DNA of 64,000 nucleotides, from positions 35,858,001 through 35,922,000 of the forward strand of contig NC_084489.1 of assembly GCF_030035675.1 (NCBI RefSeq). Direction: 5' to 3'. The DNA comes from Rhineura floridana (Eukaryota > Chordata > Lepidosauria > Squamata > Rhineuridae). A program made the translations under genes and the position numbers. Shown here in pieces: positions 52,438 through 63,711 of this stretch; position 1 is the stretch's first letter, and each line of letters opens with the position of its first letter. The notes below the pieces were generated by a model that worked only from the letters and a program-made list of their open reading frames with translations, was not told the DNA's origin and did not search any database.

Positions 52438-55170
52438 CACCTGAAAGCCCATTAGGAATAATGTTGAGAGTATGGGAAGACTTGCCTTGTACAAAAGACA
52501 AAGGACCCAGAAAAATATGAGTGTCCAGTTTGGGACCCTGTAAAATGTTGTTCTAACACCCTAATAGGTGAACTCGGTTTGAACTCAGTACTTATCAAGT
52601 TTGCATAGTGACGCAAATGACTTGCCTTGAATGAGGAGTTCATAGACCCCTCTGTGGTCAAACAACCCTGCAAGTCTGATAATTGTTTGTTTGTCCTCCC
52701 AGTACTTTTCCTCTGTTTGTTTAAACTGAAATTTGTGCGTGGCCACTAAGGGTGACTCTGGTTAAAGTGGTGCCAGAGGGAAAGCCTTGATGGAGACACA
52801 CAATATTGATTGAATGACCTCTCTCATAAATCCAGGTTTAAATAATCATTTGGTGCTTTTGGCATATGGAATTAAGGATGTGACCAGAGGTATGGACAAT
52901 GTTGTGAAGTTAAATCAAGGCCATTAATTTAAGGATCCAATAAGGGTGAGAATTGTGGTCTGGACATTGTACATGTGTCCCCTCGGAGGTTAAAATTTGT
53001 CCAGGAGTTAGATCTCTTTAGAGTAGGACTAGGATAAGTTTCCATCGAAGAAATAGGTGTGGGATTCAGCTGGCTTGAATCCCCGGGTAATGTCCACAAC
53101 CACAGAAAAAGAATTAAATAAGCAAAAAGAAGAAGTAAAATGTGTACAAAGGTGGTCAGTTTTACCCACTTGTCTGTGGGTTTCATATCAGACTTTTGCA
53201 GCAGAAAATAAGGAAGTAAATTCTGCAGTGCCTCCGAAAAAGGGCATACCAGCGTCCAAAATGTATAAGAAATATGGCATACTTCCAGTAGAATTCTTGT
53301 CTTTGTGGCATGCTCATATAAGAAATTTAGGCAAAAAGCAGCAGTTCCCAGAAGAAAGAATCTTCGATTTAGAATTAAAATCATTAAAATGGCTTTGGAA
53401 GGTAGGAGTTGGTTCTCCAGTTTTGACAACTACGCCCCCCTAAAATAAGAGGAGGGTCTATTAAACTTCTGATAAGTTACAGGGTGAGTATAAATTTTAT
53501 TTGGGTTATTAGTGTAGGGCCAATTGCTTTAAGATTTGGAGCTGCCATATGATTTTGCATGTATATGAGGTGTCTTTGTTTATCCCTTTTGGGGGGGTTA
53601 CCCTATCCTACCCCTTTGTTGTCTAATGAGTAAGGAGGATTTTGAGCTTTAAGCCAGCAGAAACTGTGAGACATGGGAGGCGAATAGTCCTGAAAAGCCA
53701 TCAGAGCCCTGCTGTATAATTGAAATTTATGTATAGACATTCAGGTTCTTAGGAAAACTTGGAATGTTTCTCAAGTGTAGTTATGAAGTAGTGCCCGAGT
53801 GGGGACGCTCACTCAAGATTAAAAATAATTGGGATAGGCAGCATTTGGTTGCATAAGTAGCTGCTCCCACGAAAGAGGTGAACAAGGGCATGGAAGGAGA
53901 AAGGGGGAGTCATGACTATAGTAGTTACATATAAGAAGGAAAATGAGATATATATGTAAATATAAAATGAATTTGCCTGATTTAATTAGGGGGTGGTGTC
54001 ATGAGTGTTGTTAAATCAACCATGATTTTAAGGCAAATTGTTAGTTGAAAATCACTGATTGAGGAATTCTGTATACAGAATTGGCGCATGTGTATACTTT
54101 AATCATTTGATAGGATCATATTAATATTAGTTTATAATAAGTAGGGAGTGATATTTAAGAAACTAAAAGGTATTCCTACTGTTTTATATTAGTTGGTTTG
54201 GATTATTGGTGTTGCCACTCCTCTGGTGGAGACTTACTTTATTTCAACACTATAAAATCAGAAGGGCGTTGAGATGGGGGGAATGTCACTTTGTCATCAG
54301 CTTTTTATAGTTAATATGGGGAGACTCGTAGTTTGATAAGTTGTTCCACCATAGGCTGAAAAGAGCAACTTTTCGCCAGAAACTGCCCACAAAGGAACTG
54401 TTTCTGTGCTAACACAGACGGATTCCTATTTATGGAACGGGAGGAAGTGCTTTCTCTAGTGCCTGTTTCTTTGTGACAACGCTATAAGATAAGGGGCAAT
54501 ATAATCATAAAACCAGTGTGGGTCTTAAGTTTGATAATAATAAGTGTTGAGTATTGGGGTCTTCTGTAGAGGGAAAGTCATTGTGTCTGGCCCGATGGTT
54601 GTGGCAGGTGGCCAACTGCCGTGACCAGTGGACCTAGACTGATGTTACCCATTCAATGGATTCTTATGCTTATATTGTTTTGCCAGGAAAAGGGGGGTAT
54701 ATGTGAGGACATGTAAATTTCATGGCAAAACAGTGTCTGGTTATTTATGTGAGAAATTCACTCTAAGGGAATTCTCTGCTTTGCTTAGGGATAAGGTAAA
54801 ATGGAGTACTTGGATATTGGTTTCTGTCCACGTATAGGCTGCGCAATAAGAATATGTATATTTAAAGGGTATTTTAGGATAATATCAGAAATAATTGTAT
54901 TAAAATTATTTGTATTTTTATGTTAAGAATAGCACACATTCATTGCCTCAATATATGATAAACAACAGGTATTGGGCAAAAGAACATTTCAGTTTTGTTT
55001 TGGGTCATGACAAGGAGGGTGCACATTCACTTCATGGCCCAGTGTTTCAGGGCTTATTGCAGTTTGACCCTCTTTTTGCGTGTTCGTATATTATGGCTAT
55101 TATACATTTTGTAACTGTTACAATATGTGTAGTGGTTGAGAATTATGGACTACCATATTTGGGGTTGTGG
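52438..55170 (+). pseudogene. retroviral gag/pol remains, mostly unrecognisable, fossil
   Basis: The retrovirus resumes directly after the TATAC duplication with a short gag-like patch (SPLGIMLRVWEDLPC). Beyond that no protease, reverse transcriptase or RNase H motif was recognised. A 128-residue frame at 53057-53443 is unassigned. Most of gag and pol is missing or decayed. Confidence 0.5.
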
Positions 55171-55179
55171 GAAACGCAC

Positions 55180-55545
55180 TAACCTTTGAAACCAAGGATC
55201 AGTTTCTGAAGAATTATATACTGGCACTATCTTCTTCTATATCCTCTCTAAGGGAAAAGGGGCCTCTGGCCCAAACCCCGCCGTTGGAGTTTGCTGTTCA
55301 TAAGACAAAGCCAGGAGACTGGGTGTTCATAAAAAGCTGGAAGGAATCTAAGCTGCAGCCTGACTGGGACAGTCCTACCTTGTGTTATTATAAAGGAAGG
55401 ATTCCCTCCCGACACATGGACAAGCACGGTGCAGAAATAACTCCCTGGACAAGCACTATGGCTGCTTCTTCGGAAGAGAACCACAGACTTGAATTAGAGG
55501 ACCAGAATTGGACAGATAAGGAAAGATTTGATAATAAATAATACT
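55180..55545 (+). pseudogene. integrase C-terminal part of the endogenous retrovirus, fossil
   Basis: LEFAVHKTKPGDWVFIKSW followed by KESKLQPDW is the C-terminal DNA-binding part of gamma-type integrases, including the conserved PGDWV. It lies just before env, as in gammaretroviruses. Broken remnant. Confidence 0.75.
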
Positions 55546-55549
55546 CTTT

Positions 55550-56940
55550 TTGGGATGGGAATCTCATTATCCGGAACAAATCGCGTGGAGTGTTGTTTCA
55601 GGATGGTGACGCTCCCATCACCAACCCCAAAAACTGAAAACACAGACTCAAAAATGCCCCAGGTAAAACAATTTAGTCCACCCCAGATTGACCCTCATAG
55701 GATAAAAGTCATAGAAGTTCAGGATTTGACACAAACATTTGAAGTAGAAACAGGATATGGAGAAGTAAATGCTTGGGTAGAATGGATTAAATATACAGTG
55801 AAAAGCTTGAACAAAAGCAATTGTTATGCTTGTGCGGCCAGAAGGCCAATAGCACAGATAACCCCCCCTTCCCATGGGATGGGATAGTCATCCCACCGAA
55901 ATGAGTTGCTTTAATGGCATTATATCAAGGTGAGGATGCTTGGAAGAATGAGACATGTCAGAAACTGTCTCTCTTATTTCCAGCTTTAAAGGCTGACATA
56001 AAGACACCACCAGCATTTCTCAGAGTTGTAATGAACTACTCTTCTTGTCTCTCAAGGCAGGATGAAGGGTTTACTGGACCTGTAGGAATGCTGAGTACTT
56101 GTGTCCAGACTTTGAATGTCACAGGAAATACTTCAGGCAATTACTCCCATTTGACAGTGGCCAGAGCAGACTTGTGGTGGTACTGTGGAGGAAGAACTAC
56201 CCTCCCAAGAAATTGGAGGGGAGTATGTGCTATTGTACAATTGGCCATACCATTCACCCTTGCATTCGAACAGAAAAAGACTCTAAATAGGAGAACTAAA
56301 AGGGATATAATAGGCTCCTCATTTGATGACAGAATTTATATAGATTCTATCGGAGTTCCACGAGGAGTACCTAACGAATTTAAAGCTAGGGATCAGATTG
56401 CAGCAGGTTTTGAATCAGCTCTATTCTGGTGGGCAACCATAAATAAAAATGTGGATTGGATTAATTATATATTACAACCAACAGCAGTTCATTAATTATA
56501 CTAGAGATGCTGTAAAAGGAGTTGCAGAACAATTAGATGTAACAAGTAGAATGGCCTGGGAAAACAGGATGATATTGAATATGATCTTAGCCGAAAAGGG
56601 AGGAATATGTGTAATGCTTGGGGGAAGTTGTTGTACATTTATCCCAAATAACACCGCCCCAGATGGAACCATCACCAAGGCATTACAGGGTCTTACTACT
56701 TTAGCAGAGGAACTAGCCGAAAACTCGGGAATAGATGACTCACTCACCGGGTGGTTGGATTCCTGGTTTGGGAAATGGAAAGGGATGGTAATATCAATAC
56801 TCACCTCCCTAATAGTAGTAGCAGGAGTATTAACTGCAGTAGGATGTTGTAAGAGGTTTAACACAGAGATTAATAGAAAAAGCTGTATCCAAACAAATGC
56901 TTTTAAAACCACCTCCTTATAATGAAAATATGTTGCTCTT
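55550..56940 (+). pseudogene. envelope gene of the endogenous retrovirus, percomORF-type, fossil
   Basis: The surface part has several cysteines and N-glycosylation sites, and RTKRD marks the furin cleavage site. The transmembrane subunit shows GVPRGVPNEFKARDQIAAGF, a CX6CC motif in GGICVMLGGSCCTFIPNN, then SWFGKWKGM and a hydrophobic anchor ending in GVLTAVGCC. From memory these blocks match the percomORF/Mabuya-syncytin envelope group. Envelopes of this type mediate membrane fusion. The gene is broken, with a few breaks. Confidence 0.8.
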
Positions 56941-57079
56941 AGGAGAACACGAAGAAGATCACTTATCCCTCCAGGAAATACAATGCGAAACCATGCTATC
57001 CAGATTGGAAGAATCACACAGAAATATGAGAACTTCATGAAAAAGCAACAGAAAAGTATAAAATAAAAAGAGGAGAGAT

Positions 57080-57625
57080 TGTGATATGTATAAAATGTGT
57101 TGCTTTTACAGAATATATTACACAATGTAACCTTGCATAGATCTCAGTTAATTGCTAGAAAAGGGTAAAAGAAATATAGCTAAGTAGGGCAAGAAGAGAC
57201 AAACTAGAATAGATACTAATACCAGGAAACAGGTGCAGCATAGACAGTTTGTGGTTAAGTTCTGCTCTGTCTGTTGATACAGGAGGGGGATACTAGGAGG
57301 GAGGAAGATATACCATATATGGGTAATAATAAATATGAGTATGGGGGAGCTAAAATATGAGTAGTGGGAGATGTAAACAGAGGCGGGACTTCCTGTGACA
57401 TGAATAGGCGGCATGGATAGGCTGTAAACCCTGAAGTACTCGACCAATGAGGAAACAGGGGAGGGAATGAAGCGTCGGGCTATAGGATAAAAGAACTGTA
57501 CCAATGTCACTTGGGTGTGCCTACCTTGTGGACACCCGCTCTTGCAAGAACGTTTAATAAAGTTTAAGTTACTGCTTCACTGATGGTCTCATTGTGGGTC
57601 TCTTAAAGAACCGTTGTTTCTCACA
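57080..57625 (+). repeat. 3' LTR of the endogenous retrovirus
   Basis: 546 bases, preceded by the purine tract AAAAAGAGGAGAGAT and followed by the CTTG duplication. About nine differences from the 5' LTR by eye. Confidence 0.93.
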
Positions 57626-57801
57626 CTTGTGTGCCCTGTCTCTAAAGTCCTCTTGCCCCTGACTCCTCTGTATATCTCATGCTACCCTCTGCTCCATGCC
57701 CTCTCTTGTGAGTTATTTAAATAATAATTATAGAATGGAAGAATTTTAGTTACTACAGAGTTTATTTACACACGATCATGCTTGTGATCATTTATGTAAA
57801 G

Positions 57802-58298
57802 CAGGGCTTGCAAGCCTTTTTGGGCCAGTAGGCATATTTTAGAATTTTGAGAAAGTGCCATGTGCGCTAATCACAAAATGGCTGGCATGGAAGCATGGCA
57901 TAACACAAAATGGCTGCCGGGGGGGTGTACCAATGCAGAATGGCTACCACATCTAAAAGAGCAGAAAAAGTGTCAGGAGCACAAAATGAGGCAGGCATTC
58001 TCCTAATCAGCCCCCTCCAATAAATGAAAAAGGGTATCTGCATCAGCCACTGCCATTGTCAGTCACAGAGAGCTCTTTATACCTCTTCTCTCTTCAGAAC
58101 AGAAGGGAGGGAGAATGTCCCAACATCTAAAAGGACTTTTTCCGAGGACATGATTGTTCAGTGTAGGAGAAACTGAGCCAGTGCAGACAGGAACTGAGTA
58201 GGAAGGGCAATTTTTTTTTCATGCATTCTCGATTTCTGAGGAAATATTTATTGAGACGTTTTGCAGGTGCCCCTTGAGGTGCCATGTTGGCAACCCTG
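57802..58298. mobile_element. possible hAT-like non-autonomous element
   Basis: CAGGGCTTGCAAGCC at the left and GTTGGCAACCCTG at the right resemble hAT termini in inverted order, with several CACAAAATGGCTG repeats inside. No convincing 8-bp duplication was found, so the boundaries are tentative. Confidence 0.4.
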
Positions 58299-58955
58299 AA
58301 AGAAACACTTTCAATGAAAAGTTTCTATAGTATATTTTGTGTTATTATTGTTTGAAAATGGAAAAAAAGATTTTTAAAAAGAAAGAAACACTAGGGCATA
58401 GACTAGGGCAAGTCAATGGGAATGCTATTCAAGTTGCTGAAAAGTTAAATTTAACAATGAGTATCAACAAGAGCATATCTTTCACTTGCCTTGCCTGAAT
58501 ATCTTGGTCTGGGTTGCAGTGGGTGTAGCTCAGGATACACATTTGAGAGAAACCACTGAAAACGTTTGCATCCTAGTCTCTTTTGCAGCAGAACACGCTC
58601 TGTGCAGTTTAGCTTCTCAGTCTGTGGGAGTACATGAAACAGGTGAGATGTTATTAAACACCTTTACATTTATCTGAATATCTGTATCAGTAATTCATAC
58701 TTCACTGAAGTCTATTTTTACAATTCAATGAGTATTGCAATTATTACTGTTTTTTCATACAATTGTGAAAACAATTTTTGTTATCAATTTAAACACATGC
58801 AAATATTTGCTCTGAAAACAGGGTCTTAATATGAACATTGTGGATAATATGACTGCCACATCAATATAAATATTTTATATTATATATTAATTCTTACGTG
58901 CAAAACCTGAAGACATTTGTGTTTGTCCACAGATTTTTATTGGAGCAGTATTATA
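58299..58955. other. unassigned AT-rich sequence
   Basis: No gene or clear repeat identified. Confidence 0.4.
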
Positions 58956-58959
58956 CATT

Positions 58960-59077
58960 TTAATTATGGGTTTTATTATGGTATTTCATGTTTTACATAA
59001 CTGATGTTGTTAACCATGCAATGCGCTCAGTTCAAGAAAGGGTGGGATATAAAAAGAATGAATAAATAAAATAAAAT
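58960..59077 (+). repeat. LINE/SINE 3' tail, plus strand
   Basis: TTAACCATGCAATGCGCTCAG is followed by AAGGGTGGGATATAAAAAG and AATAAAATAAAAT. It meets the minus-strand L2 tail head to head at about 59078. Confidence 0.6.
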
Positions 59078-59079
59078 AA

Positions 59080-60412
59080 TTTATTTATTAGATTTATATC
59101 CCGCCCTTTCCTCCAGCAGGAGCCCAGGGCAGCAAACAAAAGCAATAAAAACACTTTAACGCATAATAAAAGCAGACTGTAAAATATATTAAAACAAAAC
59201 AACCATTAAAAACATATTAAAATAAACATCTTTAAAAACATTTTTAAAGCTTTAAAACATCTATTTTTTAAAAAATAAAGGTTTAAAAACATATTAAAAA
59301 GCAATTCCAACACAGATACAGACTGGGATAAGGGCTCTACTTAAAAGGCTTGTTGAAAGAGGAAGGTCTTCAGTAGGCGCCAAAAAGATAACAGAGATGG
59401 TGCCTGTCTAATATTTAAGGGGAGGGAATTCCACAGGGTAGGTGCCACTACACCAAAGGTCCATTTCCTATGTTGTGCAGAACGTACCTCCTGATAAGAC
59501 GGTATCTGCAGGAGGCCCTCACCTGCAGAGCACAGTGATCGACTTGGTATATTAGGGATAAAATGGGCTTTCAGGTATCCTGGTCCCAAGCCTTGTACAC
59601 CAAAACTAGAACCTTGACCTTAGCCCAGTAGCTAACAGGTAGCCAGTGCAATTCTTTCAGCAGTGGGGTGACATGTTGGCAATACCCTGCCCCAGTGAGC
59701 AGTCTCACCACCGCATTTTGTATTGGGTCACCTGGGCCTCTAGCAACAAAGATGGATCTAGGAGCACCTCCAGACTACAGACTTGCTCTTTCAGAGGGAG
59801 TACGACCCATCCAAAGCAGGCAACTGACCAATTATCTGATCTCGGGAATCAGCAACCCACAGCGTCTCTGCCTTGCTAGGATTCAGTTTATTGGCCCTCA
59901 TCCAGCCCACCACCAAGTCCAGGCAGTGGTCCAGGGTTTGCATGGCTTCTCCCGATTCAGATGTTACAGAGAAATAGAGCTGGGTATCATCAGCGTACTG
60001 CTGACATCTCACCCCAAATATCCTGATGACCACTCTCAAGGGCTTCATATAGATGTTAAACAGCACAACTGCCAGGGGGCCGAAATACAATCACCCAATG
60101 CTATTCTCTGAAAATGACCTTGAAGATAGGATCAAAACCACTGTAAAACAGTGCCTCCAGTACCCATCTCACCAAGTCCTCCCAGAAGGATATCATGGTC
60201 AATGGTATCAAAAGCCGCTGAGAAATCAAGTAAGAATAACAGGGTCACACTCCCTCTGTCCACCTCCTGATAAAGGTCATCCATCAGGTCAACCAAGGAT
60301 GATTCAGTCCCATAACCAGACCTGAACCCAGACTGGAATGGGTCAAGATAATCTGTTTCATCCAAGAGTACTTGCAATTGGAAAAAATGGTTGGAAAGAG
60401 TGTCCACTATCA
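59080..60412 (-). pseudogene. old L2 LINE, minus strand, 3' two-thirds
   Basis: The tail (TTAGATTTATATCCCGCCC) is at the left. Read on the - strand, decayed frames give LDETDYLDPFQSGFRSGYGTE in two parts, FLLDFSAAFDTIDHDILL, YADDTQLYF and APTLWNSLPLNIRQAPSLL, the reverse transcriptase and C-terminal blocks of L2 ORF2. Comparison with the intact L2 at 10888-17782 shows several frameshifts. The upstream part continues at 63367 on the far side of a 2.95-kb insertion. Confidence 0.85.
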
Positions 60413-61920
60413 AAATAAAAGTAGTAGGTTTTTTTAATTAATTTGAAAATATTCTAATTACAAAACTTTTCCAAATGGTTTGTCGTTGTGAATGTTTCAA
60501 AAAATGCTACATGAAAAATATAGGGATGGAAAACATTGGTTAGAGTTGCTTTAGCTATCTTACAAAAAACAAAGGTAAAGGGAGATTTTCTGTATCCTAG
60601 TATAGCCAGTTGCAATCATCCAGCTAAAGTGAATGACTGCTTGCTGAGGCACTTGGAAAGGAATGGGGCTTAAATTTGTTATGACAAATGTATTTATTTA
60701 TTCAATTTGCACCCCACCTTTCCTCCCAAAGGAGCCCAAGATGGCAAACATCAAATTGGTAAAACAATACATTTAAAATAAAACAAACCCTATTTAAAAC
60801 AATTAAAACCATCTAAAATGGTTTAAAACAATTAAAAACATCTAAGAAACCATATAAAAACATTTAAAACATTTAATACATAGAGCGTCCAGGATATCTA
60901 CCCTGGGTGTAGAATCTCAAAATGTGCTATGAAAACATATCTGTAAAAGAGCAGAAATATCCTGACATGGATAGTGCTGTAACCTTCCTGAAACCATATA
61001 GTAAGAGCATTTAGTTATGTTTTGTTTCTTGTTATAAATAAATAAAATATATAAAATATAAATAAAATTGTCATGCCTAATTGATTTTAAATTGATTTTA
61101 CTGGGACTTAGTCACATATGACTTTGGCTGGATTGGGGAAAGGTATGATTGTCCCATGAGCCTGAAAATGATACATTTATATTTTATACTCAATGAAGGA
61201 TGCCTATTCTTTTTATTTAAAAGATTCAAACCCATCCTTCATCATATAATTTCTAGCCTGCCTGTCATTTACTAATGGAAACTTACAATAGGTAGTAAAA
61301 CAGTAAGTACTACAATTAATCCAGTTCAGCAGATAAAAGCAGATAAAAATACCCAGGAAACCACAATTGGGCGTCTCACTTGCAGTAGTGGCAATGTGGT
61401 CCAAACAGTCCAAAAATAATTCCTAATAGACCCCCCAAAATAATATTGCAGTGCATAACCGGGAAATGAAGAGGCAAGACAAGTGGGTAAGGGCCATGTT
61501 TATTGAATGAAGCCAATTACATGCTTTATTGCACGGTAGAATGATCTGCAGAGCCATTGTGGAACTTATCTCTCCATTGGGCGAGGGCATCCTCCCATGG
61601 GAAAAGGGGGGTGAGCCAAGCCCAAGCCCTTCTTCTGGGCCCCATCCCTGCAGGGTGGTTAGGGAGGCCTTCCTGATCCACCCCCCCTCAGGGCCGCACA
61701 CTGCAAGCATTCTTTGTGATATGTACAGCGCATAGTTTGAATTTGTTACTAGGAGACATGGCCATGAAATTCTTTGGAATAATACAAAGATTATGCATGA
61801 TATTTTCTGGATCTGTTAAAAGTGGAACATTTTGATGCAACACATTTCAAAATTGACCTTAAAACCACCCTCAGATACATGATGGGAATGCTGACTGAAT
61901 GCTGTTAAAGCAGTTAGATT
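60413..61920. other. left part of the insertion that split the antisense L2
   Basis: Includes an L2-type tail on the - strand near 60685-60880 (CACCCCACCTTTCCTCCC) and a fragment near 61480-61710 resembling the 3' end of the recombinase element. No gene is recognised. The left end shows no transposon terminus. Confidence 0.5.
61480..61710 (-). repeat. fragment resembling the recombinase-element 3' end
   Basis: GGGCCATGTTTATTGAATG, then GGTTAGGGAGGCCTTCC and CACCCCCCCTCAGGGCCG parallel GGGCCACTTTATTAATTA, GAGTAGGGAGGCCTTCCC and CACCCCCCGGGGCCGG at 42818-43040. Similarity is patchy. It may be a decayed relative. Confidence 0.35.
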
Positions 61921-61924
61921 TAAT

Positions 61925-62870
61925 ATGGATAAGATTTGCGACGCACTGGAGGAGTTAAGCGAAACAGCAGAAGATCCTCAAATAAAGAGTGAATCTTAGT
62001 CTTTGGCAGAAAATAAAATTAATTTTGAATTTATTCTCTCCACCATTATTTGGTATGAACTGTTGCTTGCTGTCAATACTGTTAGCAAAATCTTACAAAA
62101 AACAGAAACTGATCTAAGTATGACAGTTTCGCTTTTAAAAGGATTACAAAATATTTTTAAAAAGTTTAGAGAAGATGGTTTTTCCATATCGAAAGAAATT
62201 GCTCGTGAAATTTGCAACAAAAGTGATACTCCAGTAAAATATAAGGAAGTCAGAATGAGAAAATGTAAAATTTTAAGTCAGGCCCAAATAATCCTGAAAC
62301 AAATCCTGAAACAAATTATTATTGGGATTATTTTCTGGCCATTATCAACCAAGGGTAGTTTCTATTGAAGAAAGATTTCGACAAATTGACAAACATACTT
62401 CTATTTTCGGTTTTCTGTACAATATACCAGCATTGAAAAGTTGTAAAGAAGGAGAACTTAGGAAATACTGTATGGAATTGGATTTTACACTACAAGATGG
62501 TGAAAATCGGGATATAAGTGGTAGCGATTTGTATGATGAAATTACAATGTTTTGTAGTATTTTCTGCAATGAGGAAAACTTATCATATGCAACACCATTG
62601 CAATGTTTAAACCTGATTTCTAAGGTTCATGATTCATTTCCAAATCTCACTATTGTTTTAAGAATTTTATTAACAATTCCTGTTACCACTGCATCAGCAG
62701 AGCGACGTTTCTCTAAACTGAAATCATTGAAAAATTATTTAAGAACTACGATGTCTCAAGAAAGGTTGTCTAATTTGACTTTATTATCAAGTGAAAATCT
62801 AGATTTTGACAAGTTGATTAATGATTTTGCAGAAGTGAAAGCAAGGAAAATTATTTTTGAGAATATATAG
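61925..62870 (+). pseudogene. hAT transposase remnant (ZMYM1-like, with hAT dimerisation domain)
   Basis: Two adjacent frames cover the C-terminal half of a hAT transposase of the type annotated as zinc finger MYM-type 1-like. The first (from 61925) has FEFILSTIIWYELLLAVNTVS and a stop TAG at 61997-61999. The second (about 62322-62870) ends with the hATC dimerisation block LTIPVTTASAERRFSKLKSL, YLRTTMSQERLSNLTLLS and LINDFAEVKARK. A frameshift near 62300-62340 separates them. The N-terminal zinc finger and first catalytic part are absent. A right-hand hAT terminus appears near 63320-63359 (GGGCCCTGCATATGC, ending GGGCCTG). Confidence 0.85.
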
Positions 62871-63238
62871 TTTCTTATATTTGTATTATTTTTATTTTAA
62901 TCCGAACGTAATTGCCCGTCAACAAAGCAGCCAGACATTTACAGAAATGATTAAATTCTGTCATCCTCGATATTTAAAACAATGGTTCTGCACAAAGTGT
63001 TTTCAGTTGTTTAGTTAGGAAGATAAAGATGGGAAAATATGGCTAGAAATAGACTGCCATATCTAGCAGATATCGACAAAGGGAAGACAGATGTCAAGAG
63101 ACCAGTGGTCAAATGGATATGGAACAGGTTGACTAGAGGCCTATTCCCTGAAGTGAAGGTAATCATTTTTGTATTTAATAGGTTGTTAGACTCATATGTA
63201 AATTAAATATTATAATTACATATATTTGTGAATAAAAT

Positions 63239-63292
63239 TTCTCTCTCTCTCTCTCCCTCTCTCTCTCTCTAAATATATATATAATATAGAGA
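63239..63292. repeat. (CT)n and (AT)n microsatellite
   Basis: CTCTCT runs followed by ATATAT and a short GA run, inside the 3' part of the hAT remnant. Confidence 0.9.
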
Positions 63293-63366
63293 GAGAAAGA
63301 ATGTGCCCCTCCCAATTATGCTTTTGCCCTGGGCCCTGCATATGCTAAGGGTGGGCCTGTCCTTAA

Positions 63367-63711
63367 GAAGGGAATATTTCTGACCAGGAGGTAGTTGCCA
63401 CAAACCAATGGGTCCAGGGTGGGTTTTTTCAGGAGTGGTCAGATCACCGTCTCCTTCAGGGCCAGTGGAACCACTCCCTCTTGCAATGATACATTGACCA
63501 CACCCTTGATCCATTCTGTCAAACCCCCTCTGCAAGCTTTAATAAGCCAAGGAGGGCAAGGGTCGAGAGGACACGTGAATTGCAGCATCGTCACAAGCAT
63601 CTTGTCCATGTCATCAGGCTGCATCAACTGAAACTGTTCCCAAAAAGTTGCAGCCAACATTGCACTGGACACCTCAATGGGGACTACAGTAGATGTGGAT
63701 GAGGCATACAA
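63367..63711 (-). pseudogene. old L2 LINE, minus strand, upstream part
   Basis: The - strand reads PCPPWLIKACRGGLTEWIKG, VVNVSLQEGVVPLALKETVI and LLKKPTLDP, parallel to PCPSWLIMSCKERLREGIKA and following blocks of the intact L2 ORF2. It stops at the point (…NIPFL) where the part at 60412 resumes (IVDTL…), so the two pieces were one element before the 2.95-kb insertion. Confidence 0.85.

Larger units (their letters stand above)
36679..57625 (+). mobile_element. endogenous retrovirus (gamma-like, percomORF-type envelope), fossil
   Basis: Two 546-bp LTRs (36679-37224 and 57080-57625) start TGTGATATG and end TTTCTCACA, with a 4-bp target duplication outside. A proline-tRNA-type primer site follows the 5' LTR, and a purine tract precedes the 3' LTR. 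Parts seen are a gag start, a gag-like remnant, the C-terminal part of integrase and an envelope. More than 14 kb in the middle is a Gmr1-like LTR element with its own inserts. The LTRs differ at about nine of 546 positions by eye, so the insertion is fairly recent. The provirus is broken, with most of gag and pol missing or unrecognisable. Confidence 0.9.

Noticed and set aside
58470-58680. Possible small exon before GGTGAGATG near 58641
   Set aside because: A donor-like GT alone, with no matching acceptor, homology or conserved protein pattern.
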